Source: Opitutus sp. ER46
GTDB lineage: Bacteria > Verrucomicrobiota > Verrucomicrobiia > Opitutales > Opitutaceae
Direction of reading: 5' to 3'
NCBI RefSeq assembly: GCF_003054705.1
Contig: NZ_QAYX01000020.1
Span: 372,001 to 436,000, forward strand
Length of the DNA stretch: 64,000 nt
The notes beneath the pieces were generated by a model. The model was not told the origin of the DNA. It saw nothing but the letters and a program-made list of their open reading frames with translations, and ran no database searches. This document shows positions 9,040 to 17,999 of the stretch, piece after piece. How positions within the stretch are numbered: position 1 is the first letter of the stretch; each line of letters begins with the position of its first letter. Made by a program: the position numbers and the translations under genes.

Positions 9040-9754
9040 TCCCGAAGCGGTACCCCACCCCGCGAATGGTGTGGATCAGCTTCTCCGCGCCCTCAGCGTC
9101 GACTTTGCGGCGGAGCCGCATCATCTGCACGTCGATGACGTTGTCCAGGGAGGTAAGACGGCTCGTCTGCTTCCAGACGTCGCGTTCGAGCATCTCACGC
9201 GTCACAACCTGCCCCTGGTAGCGCATCAGGTATTCCAGGACATCGACCTCGCGGGGCGTGAGGGGAATTTCCTGGCCGGACCGCAGCGCGATGCGCGCGC
9301 GGGTGTCGAGCTGGAGGTCCGCATGGTTGAGGAGCCGGCCCGTCCGCAGCACGGGGCGCCGGAGCAGCGCCCGGCAGCGCGCCAGCAACTCCGCAAACGC
9401 GAAAGGCTTCATCAGGTAGTCGTCGGCGCCGCTTTCGAGGCCGACCACGCGGTCGTCGAGCTTCGTGCGCGCGGTCAACATCAGGACCGGGGTTTCGATG
9501 CCACGCCCGCGCAGGTGCTGCAGGATCTCAAGCCCGTCGCGGTCCGGCAGCATCCAATCGAGGATGAGGAGGTCAAAGGCGCCGCTTTCGGCCAACCGGA
9601 TGGCTTCGTTGCCATCGGCGGCCGTGGTCACCTGCCACTCCTCGAGGCGCAGACCCTCGGCGACGGAGTCCCGCGTCTTCTCCTCGTCCTCGACCACGAG
9701 GACGCGCAGATGCGCGGCCGGTGGTTCAACACTCGCCGGGGATGGGGCGTTCAT
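9032..9754 (-). CDS. OmpR/PhoB-family response regulator
   Basis: A 240-residue DNA-binding response regulator. The receiver domain has the acidic pair in VVEDEE, the phosphoacceptor Asp66 in LLILDWMLPD, Thr in LMLTART and Lys116 in DYLMKPF. The trans_reg_C winged helix follows: LTPREVDVLEYLMRYQGQVVTRE (split here as LTPREVDVLEYL and MRYQGQVVTRE), then VIDVQMMRLRRKVD and IRGVGYRFG at the C-terminus. It resembles CusR/QseB-type regulators. No histidine kinase is adjacent on this strand, so the partner kinase is not visible. The start is the ATG four codons after an in-frame TTG. It overlaps the downstream 120-residue gene. Confidence 0.92.
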   Translation of the reverse strand: MNAPSPASVEPPAAHLRVLVVEDEEKTRDSVAEGLRLEEWQVTTAADGNEAIRLAESGAFDLLILDWMLPDRDGLEILQHLRGRGIETPVLMLTARTKLDDRVVGLESGADDYLMKPFAFAELLARCRALLRRPVLRTGRLLNHADLQLDTRARIALRSGQEIPLTPREVDVLEYLMRYQGQVVTREMLERDVWKQTSRLTSLDNVIDVQMMRLRRKVDAEGAEKLIHTIRGVGYRFGNA

Positions 9755-10050
9755 CGCTGCAGGCAACGCTCCTTCCGCCCAGCCGCGTGTCGGCCGGGGC
9801 CAGGGGTCCTTGAGGTGGGGCGGGAGGAATCCCCCCGCTTGGGCGTGGGAAAGGGCTTCATCAGGACGGGCGTCACCTTAGGTTGCGTCGCTCGGTCGAC
9901 CATTCTGTCCGCCTGACATTACCGTCAGTTTGGCCGGCGGCAAACGCCCCTTCGTCGCCGGCATGCCTGACGCCATGCCGGCCGGGCATAACCCGCAGTG
10001 AAACGAGGCATTTCCGCGGTCCCCACCCCAGCGGGTACACTCAGCCCGCC

Positions 10051-10122
10051 ATGAACCTGATCGTCGCCGTTCTCATCCTGACGCTGCTGACGCTGGTCGT
10101 CGCCACGGAAAGCGACCGGTAG
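10051..10122 (+). CDS. Candidate 23-residue membrane microprotein
   Basis: A tiny ORF starting MNLIVAVLILTLLTLVVA and ending in TESDR. It would be a single hydrophobic helix with a short charged tail. Its stop codon sits on the first bases of a 13-bp perfect hairpin. It lies alone in the gap between the response regulator and the LysR gene, and no clear Shine-Dalgarno is visible upstream. Translation is not proven; the evidence is the unbroken hydrophobic run and the hairpin placed exactly at the stop. It does not convincingly match KdpF or any other small protein I know. Confidence 0.35.
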   Translation: MNLIVAVLILTLLTLVVATESDR

Positions 10123-10153
10123 GCGAACGGCGGCACGTGTCCGCCGTTCGCCT
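10121..10153. terminator. Perfect 13-bp stem-loop at the end of the microprotein ORF
   Basis: AGGCGAACGGCGG pairs perfectly with CCGCCGTTCGCCT around a CACGTGT loop. No T-tract follows on either strand, so it may act as an RNA 3'-end stabiliser or a factor-assisted, bidirectional terminator between this ORF and the convergent lysR gene. Confidence 0.45.
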
Positions 10154-10156
10154 GAG

Positions 10157-10177
10157 CAGAATGGCTGCGCCATTCTG
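10157..10177. repeat. Second adjacent stem-loop
   Basis: CAGAATGGC and GCCATTCTG form a perfect 9-bp stem with a TGC loop, three bases after the first hairpin and 24 bases from the end of lysR. It probably belongs to the same convergent 3'-end region. Confidence 0.4.
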
Positions 10178-10201
10178 GGAAGGATGAGCAACCAGCAATG
10201 G

Positions 10202-11164
10202 CTAGGAGCCAGTTTGCGGGCGTTTGCGGGGAGCGGCGGTCTTCTTCCCAGTCTGGCCGGCGTTGAAATTCAGCACGGGGGCGCCGGCGGCGAGGTGATG
10301 CTTGAGAATGCCGAGAAACTGCTCGAGCAGGCGCGAGGTCTCGCCGGCGTGCCAGGCGGCGCTCACCTCGAGGGGCGGGCAATCCGACGGCAGGAAGCGG
10401 ACCATGGCATTGGGACGGGCGGCCGCGGCAAAATCGGGCATCAGGCACACCCCAAATCCCATGGCGGCGCGTGCGATCAGCGACTCGACGTTGCGCACCG
10501 GCCGGGCAAATCGCGGGCTGAAGCCGCTCATGCGGCAGAGCTGGCTGATGAACTCACGGAGGCCCGGCGCATCCTCCGCCAACAGCCACGTTTCATCCTC
10601 GAGTTCCGCCATCTTGATCGACGCCCGCGAGGCGAACCGGTGTTGCGCTCCCACGGCGACGAGCAGCTGGGCGGTCTGCAGGTGCATCGACCGCAGTTCG
10701 TCGGCCTTGCCGACTTCGCGATTCACCAGAAACCCCAAGTGCGCCTGCCGCGTCCGCAACGCGGTCAACTGCTCATGGACGTGCAGGTCGCGCAGGTTGA
10801 CTTCCACCTGTGGGAACGTGGCCCGGAACTCGGCGATCGCCCCCAGCACGAACTGGCTCGAGAGCCGCCAGTCGTTGCAGATGATCAGTTCGCCCCCGAG
10901 CCCCTCGAGCGTCTGGTGCACGGAGGCCGTCGCAATGTCCACCTGCGCCAGGATCTTGCAGGTATGGGTGTAGAACGTGCGCCCCGCGTCGGTCAGCTGC
11001 ACCCGCACATGGCTGCGGTCCAGCAGCCGGGCACCGAGCTCATTCTCGAGATCGCGGATTTGCCGGCTGAGCGCGGGCTGGCCCACGTTCAAACGCTCGG
11101 CCGCCCGGCTGAAGTTCAACAGTTCAGCCACGGCCTTGAAATAGCGCAGGTGTCGGAGCTCCAT
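10202..11164 (-). CDS. LysR-family transcriptional regulator
   Basis: A 320-residue LysR-type regulator. The N-terminal helix-turn-helix is classic: MELRHLRYFKAVAE, then FSRAAERLNVGQPALSRQI and LENELGARLLDR. The rest is the periplasmic-binding-like effector domain (LIICNDWRLSSQFVLGAI to the C-terminus). The start is the ATG giving MELRHLRYF, the family norm. It lies 102 nt downstream of the RND pump gene on the same strand, so it may be cotranscribed with the pump and could regulate it, but that is only a positional inference. LysR genes are more often divergent from their targets. Confidence 0.92.
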   Translation of the reverse strand: MELRHLRYFKAVAELLNFSRAAERLNVGQPALSRQIRDLENELGARLLDRSHVRVQLTDAGRTFYTHTCKILAQVDIATASVHQTLEGLGGELIICNDWRLSSQFVLGAIAEFRATFPQVEVNLRDLHVHEQLTALRTRQAHLGFLVNREVGKADELRSMHLQTAQLLVAVGAQHRFASRASIKMAELEDETWLLAEDAPGLREFISQLCRMSGFSPRFARPVRNVESLIARAAMGFGVCLMPDFAAAARPNAMVRFLPSDCPPLEVSAAWHAGETSRLLEQFLGILKHHLAAGAPVLNFNAGQTGKKTAAPRKRPQTGS

Positions 11165-11266
11165 GCAGCTCGACGGGGTAGCGAACGCCTGCGCCCGACG
11201 CAAGGCGGGGGCGACCGCCGCCCGGGGCGACGGCCGAAAAACGAGCCCGACTTGGCTCCGCCCGGA

Positions 11267-14200
11267 TCAGGCGTGGGCGACGACCGGCGCGGCCGCCGGC
11301 TTGGCGCGGGGACGCGACACCAGCACGTAGAACGAAGGCACGACGAACAGCGTGAACAGCGTGCCGATCGACATGCCGGTCGCGATGACGAGCCCCATGC
11401 TGAAACGTGCCTCGGCGCCGGCGCCGCCCGCCACCAGCAGCGGCAACACGCCGAGCACCATCGCCGCGGTGGTCATCAGGATCGGGCGCAACCGGATGCC
11501 GGCCGCGTGCTCGATCGCCTCGCGCACGCCATGGCCCTGCTCCTGGAGGTTGTTGGCGAAGTCCACCATCAGGATGCCGTGCTTGGTGATCAGGCCGACG
11601 AGCGTGATCAGGCCGACCTGCGTGTAGATGTTCAGCGTGGCGACGCCCAGGAAGAGGAACACCATCGCGCCGGCGATCGAGAGCGGAACCGCCATCATGA
11701 TGATGACCGGATCGCGGAAGCTCTCATACTGCGCGGCCAGCACGAGGAAGATGACGACGACCGCGAGCGCGAACGTCGCCATCAGCGAACTGCCCTCCTG
11801 CACGAACTGGCGCGACTCGCCCTTGTACTCGGCCGTGAAGCCCTCGGGGAAAACCTGCTTCGCCTCGGCGTTCAGCCACTCGAGCGCCTCGCCCATGGAC
11901 ACGCCCGGGCGGGGCAGGAGTGAAATCGTCGCGGCGTTCAACTGCTGGAAACGCCGCAGATCGCGGGGCTGCGTCGACGCCTCGATCTGCGCGACCGCGG
12001 AGAGCGGCACGAGGCCGCCCTTGCTGGAGATGTAGTAATTATCCAGCTGCTCCGCCGTCAGGCGGGCCGATCGCGTCACCTGCGGGATGACCTTGTAAGC
12101 GCGCCCCTGGATCGAGAACCGGTTCACGTAGCCGCCGCCCAGCATCGCCCCGAGGTCGGAGCTCAGCTGGTTCATATCGATGCCGAGCAAGGCCGCCTTG
12201 TCGCGGTCGATCCGAATGTTCGCCTGCGGCTGGTCGTAGCGCAGGTCGGTGTCGCCATAGATGAACTTCCCGCTCCCGAGCGCCCGCTGCAGCAGGTCCA
12301 GCGTCACGGCCGCGATGCGCTCCGGGTCGGAGGTCGAGCTGACGACGAACTGCACCGGCAGGCCGGAGCCGGCGCCGGGGAGCGAGGGCGGCAGGAACGC
12401 GGCGTAATTGGAGCCCGAGATCGTGCTCGCCCGGCCGAGGATCTGGGGAATCAGCTGGGTGGCCGAAAGCGCACGCTGGCTGCGCGGCTTGAGGGCAATG
12501 CCCGTGAGGCCGGAGCTGGGGCGCAGCATGCCGCTCGCGATGTCCATGCCCTGCACGCTGAAGAAGGTCACCACCTCGGGCATCTGGCGGACCATCTGGT
12601 TGAACTGCCGGGAGTACCGCAGCGACTGGTCGAGGGAGGCGTTGGGCGCGCCCTGCCCCATGGCGATGACGAAGCCGCGATCCTCGGCGGGCGCAAGTTC
12701 CTGCTGCGTGAGCAGGTACATCGGGAGGATCGCCAGGAAGATCAGCGCCGCGACGGCGTAGACCGCCGGGCGGGTATTGAGCACCTTGTCGAGCAGCCGT
12801 TCATACCCGCTGCGCAGCTTTTCGAACGCGACGTCGAGGAAGTGCTCGATGCCCTTCGGGTTCGGATTATGGCGGAGCAGTTTCGACGACAGCATCGGCG
12901 AAAGCGTCAGCGCGACAAAACCGGAGACGATGACGGAGCCGGCCAGGGTGAAGGCGAACTCGCGGAACAGCGTGCCGGTCACGCCCGACTGCAGGCCGAT
13001 CGGCGCGTACACCGCGGCGAGCGTGATGGTCATCGCAATGATCGGGCCGACGAGTTCGTGCGCGCCCTTGATCGCGGCATCGAAGGGCGAGAGTCCCTCC
13101 TCGATGTGCCGGTGGATGTTCTCGACGACGACGATGGCGTCGTCGACGACGAGGCCGATGGCCAGCACCATGGCCAGGAGCGTCAGGAGGTTGATGGAGA
13201 ACCCGAGGGCCAGCATCAGGGCGCAGACGCCCACCAGCGAAAGCGGGATGGCCACGATCGGAATCACGACCGAGCGGAACGACCCGAGGAAGCCGTAGAT
13301 GACGAGGACGACGATGAGCATCGCCTCGAGCAGGGTCTTCGCGACCTCGTTGATGGAGTCGTTGATGAACTCGGTGGCGTCGTAAACGATGGCAGCATGC
13401 AGGCCCGACGGCAGCTGGCTGACCACTTCGGGCCAGACGGCGCGGACACGTTTGATGACGTCGATCGCGTTGGCGGTGGGCAGCACGGAGATCGCGATGA
13501 TGGTCGCGCCCTCGCCTTTGAACCCGACCTCGACGTCGTAGCTTTCGGCGCCCAGAACGACGTCGGCGATATCACCGAGGCGGACGATCTGGCCGTTCGA
13601 TTCGCGGATGACGAGCTGGCGGAATTCCTCCGCCCGGTGCAGATCGGTGCCGGCAGTGAGGTTGACCGAGACGGTGGTGCCCTTCGTGTTGCCGACCGCG
13701 GAGATGTAGTTCTGCGCCGCGAGCTTGGACCAGACCTGGGCGGCGCTCAGGCCGAGCGCGGCCATCCGGTCCGGCTTGAGCCAGATGCGCATCGCGAACG
13801 TGCGGGCGCCCATGACCTCGGCCTTCTGCACGCCCTCGATCGTCGCCAGCTTGGGCTGCACGACGCGGATGAGGTAGTCGGACACCTGGTTCTGCGCCAG
13901 CACATCGCTGGAAAAGCTCAGGTACATCGCCGACGTCGTCTCACCAATCGAGACGTCGAACACCGGATCCTCGGCGTCCTTGGGCAACTCGCGCTTGGCG
14001 CGGTTCACCTTCGAGGTGATCTGCGTAAGCGCGTCATTCGGGTCATAGTTCAACCGCAGCTTGGCGGTGATGACCGACATGTTGGGCGCGCTGACGGATT
14101 CGAGGTAGTCGATGCCGTCGGCGGAGGCGATTTCCCGTTCGAGCGGCGTGGTGATGAAGCCGCGGATGAGATCCGCGCTGGCGCCGGGATACGTCGTCGT

Positions 14201-14341
14201 CACCTTGATGACGGCGTTGTTGGTAACAGGATACTGGCGGACGACCATCGATTTGATGGCCAGTCCGCCGATGATCAGCAGGAAGAGGTTGACCACCGTC
14301 GCCAGCACGGGGCGACGGATGAAGAGATCGGTGAAACGCAT
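11267..14341 (-). CDS. RND multidrug efflux transporter, inner-membrane subunit (HAE1 type)
   Basis: A 1024-residue AcrB/MexF/MdtB-type proton-driven exporter. The N-terminus MRFTDLFIRRPVLATVV is typical, followed by the first helix and a large periplasmic loop. The proton-relay acidic pair is seen in GLVVDDAIVVVENIHRHIEEG (as GLVVDDAIVVVENI), the conserved Lys in GLITKHGILMVDFAN, and a second set of porter domains between about residues 560 and 860. It forms a tripartite pump with the adaptor encoded just upstream (6-nt gap). The outer-membrane channel is not in this window. Substrates cannot be deduced. Confidence 0.95.
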   Translation of the reverse strand: MRFTDLFIRRPVLATVVNLFLLIIGGLAIKSMVVRQYPVTNNAVIKVTTTYPGASADLIRGFITTPLEREIASADGIDYLESVSAPNMSVITAKLRLNYDPNDALTQITSKVNRAKRELPKDAEDPVFDVSIGETTSAMYLSFSSDVLAQNQVSDYLIRVVQPKLATIEGVQKAEVMGARTFAMRIWLKPDRMAALGLSAAQVWSKLAAQNYISAVGNTKGTTVSVNLTAGTDLHRAEEFRQLVIRESNGQIVRLGDIADVVLGAESYDVEVGFKGEGATIIAISVLPTANAIDVIKRVRAVWPEVVSQLPSGLHAAIVYDATEFINDSINEVAKTLLEAMLIVVLVIYGFLGSFRSVVIPIVAIPLSLVGVCALMLALGFSINLLTLLAMVLAIGLVVDDAIVVVENIHRHIEEGLSPFDAAIKGAHELVGPIIAMTITLAAVYAPIGLQSGVTGTLFREFAFTLAGSVIVSGFVALTLSPMLSSKLLRHNPNPKGIEHFLDVAFEKLRSGYERLLDKVLNTRPAVYAVAALIFLAILPMYLLTQQELAPAEDRGFVIAMGQGAPNASLDQSLRYSRQFNQMVRQMPEVVTFFSVQGMDIASGMLRPSSGLTGIALKPRSQRALSATQLIPQILGRASTISGSNYAAFLPPSLPGAGSGLPVQFVVSSTSDPERIAAVTLDLLQRALGSGKFIYGDTDLRYDQPQANIRIDRDKAALLGIDMNQLSSDLGAMLGGGYVNRFSIQGRAYKVIPQVTRSARLTAEQLDNYYISSKGGLVPLSAVAQIEASTQPRDLRRFQQLNAATISLLPRPGVSMGEALEWLNAEAKQVFPEGFTAEYKGESRQFVQEGSSLMATFALAVVVIFLVLAAQYESFRDPVIIMMAVPLSIAGAMVFLFLGVATLNIYTQVGLITLVGLITKHGILMVDFANNLQEQGHGVREAIEHAAGIRLRPILMTTAAMVLGVLPLLVAGGAGAEARFSMGLVIATGMSIGTLFTLFVVPSFYVLVSRPRAKPAAAPVVAHA

Positions 14342-14347
14342 GGCGGC

Positions 14348-15448
14348 TCAGCTTTCGGTCGGCTTGGGCGCGGGGTTGGCACCAGGAGCGAGGGAGTTGT
14401 CGATCTTGACCTTGCTGCCGGCGCGCAGCTTGAGCTGGCCGGAGGTGACGACTTGCTCGCCGGGCTTGAGGCCGGACAGAACGGCAACGATCTCGCCGCG
14501 TTGCGGGCCGGGTTTGATGAAGCGGGGCTGCACGACGCCGTTCTCCACGACGAACACGGTGTCGCCGTAGGGATTGTAGATGATGGCGGAGTTGGGCACG
14601 ACGACGTGCTTTTCCTCGGCGGGGAGAACCACCTCAACCTGGGCGAACATGCCGGGGCGGAGCTTGTCGCCCGGGTTGGCGAGCGTCGCCCGAACCTGGA
14701 TCGTCCGGGTGGTGTCGCTGACGCGCGGATCGATCGCGGCGATGCGCCCCTCGAGCACCTGGCCCGGGGCGGCGTCGCTCGTGACCCGAACCGGCTGGCC
14801 CATGGCGAGCCGGGGGAAATCCTGCTGCGGGAGCGAGAAATCAACGTGGATGGGATCGAGGGTCTCGAGTTGAGCGATGGCATCGCCCTTGTTGAGGAAC
14901 TGGCCCGGATAGATGCGCACGATGCCGAGCCGGCCGGCGAAGGGGGCGACGATCCGCTTCTTCGCGATGGTCGCCCGGAGCTGATCGGCGGCCGCGCGCG
15001 TCTGGGCGACGGCGGCCTCGGCAGCGTCGAGGTCGGCCGGCGTGTTGGTGTGATTGGCTCGCAGTTCCTGCGCGCGGGTGAGATTGGCGGCGGCCAGCTT
15101 GGCCTGCGCCTCGAGGCCGGCGAGTTGCGCCGTCTCGACCGAGGTGTCGAGTTCCACCAGCAGCGCGCCGGCGGCGACTTCCGCACCGGACTCAATGGCG
15201 ATCGCGCGAACCACGCCCTCAAGCTCGGTCTTCACCACGATGCCGCGGTAACTCGCGAGCGAGCCCACGGCCGGGAACGTCGTCTGCCAGACCTCCTCGT
15301 TGGCCGTCACGGCGCTGACCGTCACCGGCGGTTGGACGACGCGGGCCCGAGCCTCCATGGCCTTGCGAATCGAAAGGAACTTGGCGCCGAAAATCGCGCC
15401 CAGAACCGCGAAGGCGATAATCAGGGTGAGGGTGACTCGTGTTTTCAT
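14348..15448 (-). CDS. RND efflux periplasmic adaptor (membrane fusion protein)
   Basis: A 366-residue adaptor of the MdtA/MexE group. It has an N-terminal membrane anchor (about residues 5-25), a lipoyl-like half motif (GVVRAIAIESGAEVAAGALLVELD), an alpha-helical hairpin (about 100-160), the second lipoyl half (IVAPFAGRLGIVRIYPGQFL, given here as IVAPFAGRLG), and beta-barrel and membrane-proximal domains ending in a Pro-rich tail. It links the RND pump to an outer-membrane channel. First gene of the adaptor-pump operon; it diverges from the antiporter gene across a 230-nt gap. Confidence 0.93.
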   Translation of the reverse strand: MKTRVTLTLIIAFAVLGAIFGAKFLSIRKAMEARARVVQPPVTVSAVTANEEVWQTTFPAVGSLASYRGIVVKTELEGVVRAIAIESGAEVAAGALLVELDTSVETAQLAGLEAQAKLAAANLTRAQELRANHTNTPADLDAAEAAVAQTRAAADQLRATIAKKRIVAPFAGRLGIVRIYPGQFLNKGDAIAQLETLDPIHVDFSLPQQDFPRLAMGQPVRVTSDAAPGQVLEGRIAAIDPRVSDTTRTIQVRATLANPGDKLRPGMFAQVEVVLPAEEKHVVVPNSAIIYNPYGDTVFVVENGVVQPRFIKPGPQRGEIVAVLSGLKPGEQVVTSGQLKLRAGSKVKIDNSLAPGANPAPKPTES

Positions 15449-15598
15449 GCGGAAAATCCCGTCTTCAAATCACGGCGCCAGCTAGCTCGCAATATGCAAG
15501 GTTCCTTCATTCAGGACCCTACCAGTGCCAAGTAGCGCGGGTTGCAGCCCGCGCGGGAGGGTTTGACGCATCCGAGTGAAGATTTCCCACCCGACGCA

Positions 15599-15627
15599 TT
15601 GACTTGAGGCGCATCCGGTAGCGTATT
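15599..15627 (+). promoter_or_regulatory. Possible sigma70-type promoter for the antiporter gene
   Basis: TTGACT is followed after 17 nt by CGTATT (three of six consensus -10 bases). A start near 15634 would leave a leader of about 45 nt before the ATG at 15679. The -35 is good and the -10 weak. Confidence 0.3.
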
Positions 15628-15678
15628 CCGCGCGCCACCCGCGCGCGTCACCTCCGCGCACGTCGGCCACCCACGCAC

Positions 15679-17964
15679 ATGGACGGAATCAGCCTCATCC
15701 AAGATCTTGCCGTTGTCCTGCTCGCCGCGAGTGCCGCGGCCGCCATCTGCCGTCGCATCGGCCTGTCGGTTATCGTCGGCTACCTGTTCGCCGGCATCGT
15801 CATCGGTCCCTACACCCCACCCTTCGCACTGGTGTCGGACGTAAACCGCATTCAGACGCTGTCCCAGGTCGGCCTGGTTTTCCTGATGTTCGGCATCGGG
15901 CTGGGATTGAGCCTGAGCAAGCTGGGCCGCATGGGCTGGCCGACGTTGCTGGCGACCGGACTCGGCGCGTTCTTCGTCTTCATGCTGACGCGGGCGCTCG
16001 GCCACTTCGTGGGCTGGAACAGCGCCCAGTCACTTTTCATCGCCGCGATGTTCATGGTGTCCAGCTCGGCGGTGATCGCCAAGGTGCTGGACGAACTGAA
16101 CCTCAGCCACGACCGCTCCGGGCAGGTGGCGCTGAGCATCACCGTGCTCGAGGACGTCGTGGCGGTGGTGATGCTGACCCTGCTCGCCGCGCGCACCAGC
16201 GGGGGAGACGCGAACGTGGGCTCGCTGCTGACAAGCATGTCGGCGTTCGTCGTCCTGCTGGTCGGCGTCGGCCTGCTGATGGTGCCGCGACTGCTGCGCC
16301 GGCTGGAAGCCCGGGCGGATCCGGAGATTCTCACCATCACCGTGGCCGGGGTGCTGTTCCTGCTCTCGATTGCAGCGGTGAAGGCGGGGTACTCGCTCGC
16401 GCTCGGCGCCTTCCTGCTCGGCGCGATCGTGGCCGAGATCCCCCAGCGCGCGCCGGTGGAGAAGGCGTTCGCCGGCATGCGCGACCTGTTCAGCAGCGTG
16501 TTCTTTGTGTCCATCGGCATGCTGATCGAGATCAAGCTCCTGCTCGAAGTCTGGCCCTGGATCCTGGGGCTCGGCGTCTTCGTGCTACTCGCGCGCGCCA
16601 TGGCAACGGGCCTCGCGCTGATCCTGAGCGGCAGCAACGCCCACGAGGCCCGGCGGGCCAGCCTACTCCTCGGCCCGTTGGGTGAGTTTTCCTTTATCAT
16701 TGCCCAGTTGGGCGTGAGCACCGCGGTCCTGCCCAAACAGTACTACCCCATCGCGGTCGGCGTCTCGATCTTCACGGTCCTGCTGATGCCGCTGCTCAAC
16801 CGATTCGCCGATCCGATCGTCGGCGCCCTCGAGCGTGCCGAGCCGCGCTGGTTGCAGCGCACGCTTGAGGCCTATCACGGCTGGTTCACCCAGTTGCAGA
16901 ACGCGCCGACCTCCGCCTCGGCGTGGGCGTTGGTGCGGCCCCGTCTCATCCAGATCGGAGGCGAGGTGCTCTTCATCACCGGGGTCATGACATTTTCCCG
17001 CCAGATCCTGGCCATGGTGGTCGCCAACTCGGAGTCCTTCGGCCTCGCCCCCGGCACCCTGGTTCCCGTCTTCTGGGGCGTCGTCGCCGTGATCGTGCTC
17101 ATCCCGCTGTTCGCGGTCTGGCGCAATCTCAGCGCCGTGGCGATGATCCTGGCCGAGAGCGTCGGCGGCCTCGCGCCCGCCCGCGACCGGCTCCTGACCG
17201 GTTTCAAGGGCATCGCGCTCTTCGCGATCGGCTTCTGGCTGCATGCGATCCTCCCCACCGACCAGCTCGGCATCTGGGGCTGGATCGCCATCAGCCTCGC
17301 GGCGATCGTCTTCGTGGGCATCTTCTCCAACCGGCTCATCTACTGGCATAGCCAGTGGCAGACTTCGATGCGCGACGTGCTCGCCGAGGATCCGCGCGGC
17401 CCCAAGGTCGCGGCCGCCGAAAAGCTACGCGAGCAGAGGGAAAAGGACCTCGCCGGCTGGGACGTCGAACTGCGCGAATCCGTCGTGCCGGATGGCGCGC
17501 CGTATGCGGGGCAGTCGCTCGCCCAACTCGCGATTCCACCCCAGTTCGGCTGCACCGTGCTCGAGGTGGAGCGCAACGGCATCGTCATCACGGCCATTCG
17601 GCCCGATCTGCGTCTCTACCCAGGCGATCGCGTCCTGCTGCTGGGCAAGGAGGAGCAGACCGCCGCCGCCGAAAACTTTCTCCAGCATGCCCGGGCCGCC
17701 ACCGATCAGTCGCACGAATTCGAGGGCTCGGTACTGGAAACCTTCGTGGTCCCGGAAGGACCGCACGCTGGCCGCACGCTCGCCGCTTCCAACATTGGCC
17801 AACGCACGGGAGCCCGCGTCGTCGGCATTCGCCGCGGTGACCGGGAGATCGTCGCCCCATCGGGAGACGAACGGCTCGACGTCGGCGACAGCATCCTGGT
17901 CGCGGGCACGCTCCAGGAGATCAAGGCGTTTCACCGCTGGCTGCTCGGTCAGGCCGCCGCCTGA
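15679..17964 (+). CDS. KefB-type monovalent cation:proton antiporter with TrkA-C domains (CPA2)
   Basis: A 761-residue membrane transporter. Residues about 1-385 form the Na/H-exchanger fold with some 12 helices, including the typical GLVFLMFGIGLGLS, SSSAVIAKVL, LSITVLEDVVAVVML and LGAFLLGAIVAEIP segments. A second hydrophobic group (about 420-560) follows, then a soluble region with two TrkA-C-like segments, LAQLAIPPQFGCTVLEVERN with LYPGDRVLLLGKEEQ, and FVVPEGPHAG with LDVGDSILVAGT. No Rossmann TrkA-N domain is evident between them, unlike E. coli KefB/KefC. It likely exchanges K+ or Na+ for protons and is gated by a ligand on the C-terminal domains. Confidence 0.9.
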   Translation: MDGISLIQDLAVVLLAASAAAAICRRIGLSVIVGYLFAGIVIGPYTPPFALVSDVNRIQTLSQVGLVFLMFGIGLGLSLSKLGRMGWPTLLATGLGAFFVFMLTRALGHFVGWNSAQSLFIAAMFMVSSSAVIAKVLDELNLSHDRSGQVALSITVLEDVVAVVMLTLLAARTSGGDANVGSLLTSMSAFVVLLVGVGLLMVPRLLRRLEARADPEILTITVAGVLFLLSIAAVKAGYSLALGAFLLGAIVAEIPQRAPVEKAFAGMRDLFSSVFFVSIGMLIEIKLLLEVWPWILGLGVFVLLARAMATGLALILSGSNAHEARRASLLLGPLGEFSFIIAQLGVSTAVLPKQYYPIAVGVSIFTVLLMPLLNRFADPIVGALERAEPRWLQRTLEAYHGWFTQLQNAPTSASAWALVRPRLIQIGGEVLFITGVMTFSRQILAMVVANSESFGLAPGTLVPVFWGVVAVIVLIPLFAVWRNLSAVAMILAESVGGLAPARDRLLTGFKGIALFAIGFWLHAILPTDQLGIWGWIAISLAAIVFVGIFSNRLIYWHSQWQTSMRDVLAEDPRGPKVAAAEKLREQREKDLAGWDVELRESVVPDGAPYAGQSLAQLAIPPQFGCTVLEVERNGIVITAIRPDLRLYPGDRVLLLGKEEQTAAAENFLQHARAATDQSHEFEGSVLETFVVPEGPHAGRTLAASNIGQRTGARVVGIRRGDREIVAPSGDERLDVGDSILVAGTLQEIKAFHRWLLGQAAA

Positions 17965-17999
17965 GCGGCCGGGTGCGCGCGCCCGCCGCGTTCGTCGTC

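Noticed and set aside
9925-10191. Minus-strand ORF in the gap downstream of lysR
   Set aside because: Arg/Pro/Gly-rich, crosses two perfect hairpins and shows no family resemblance.
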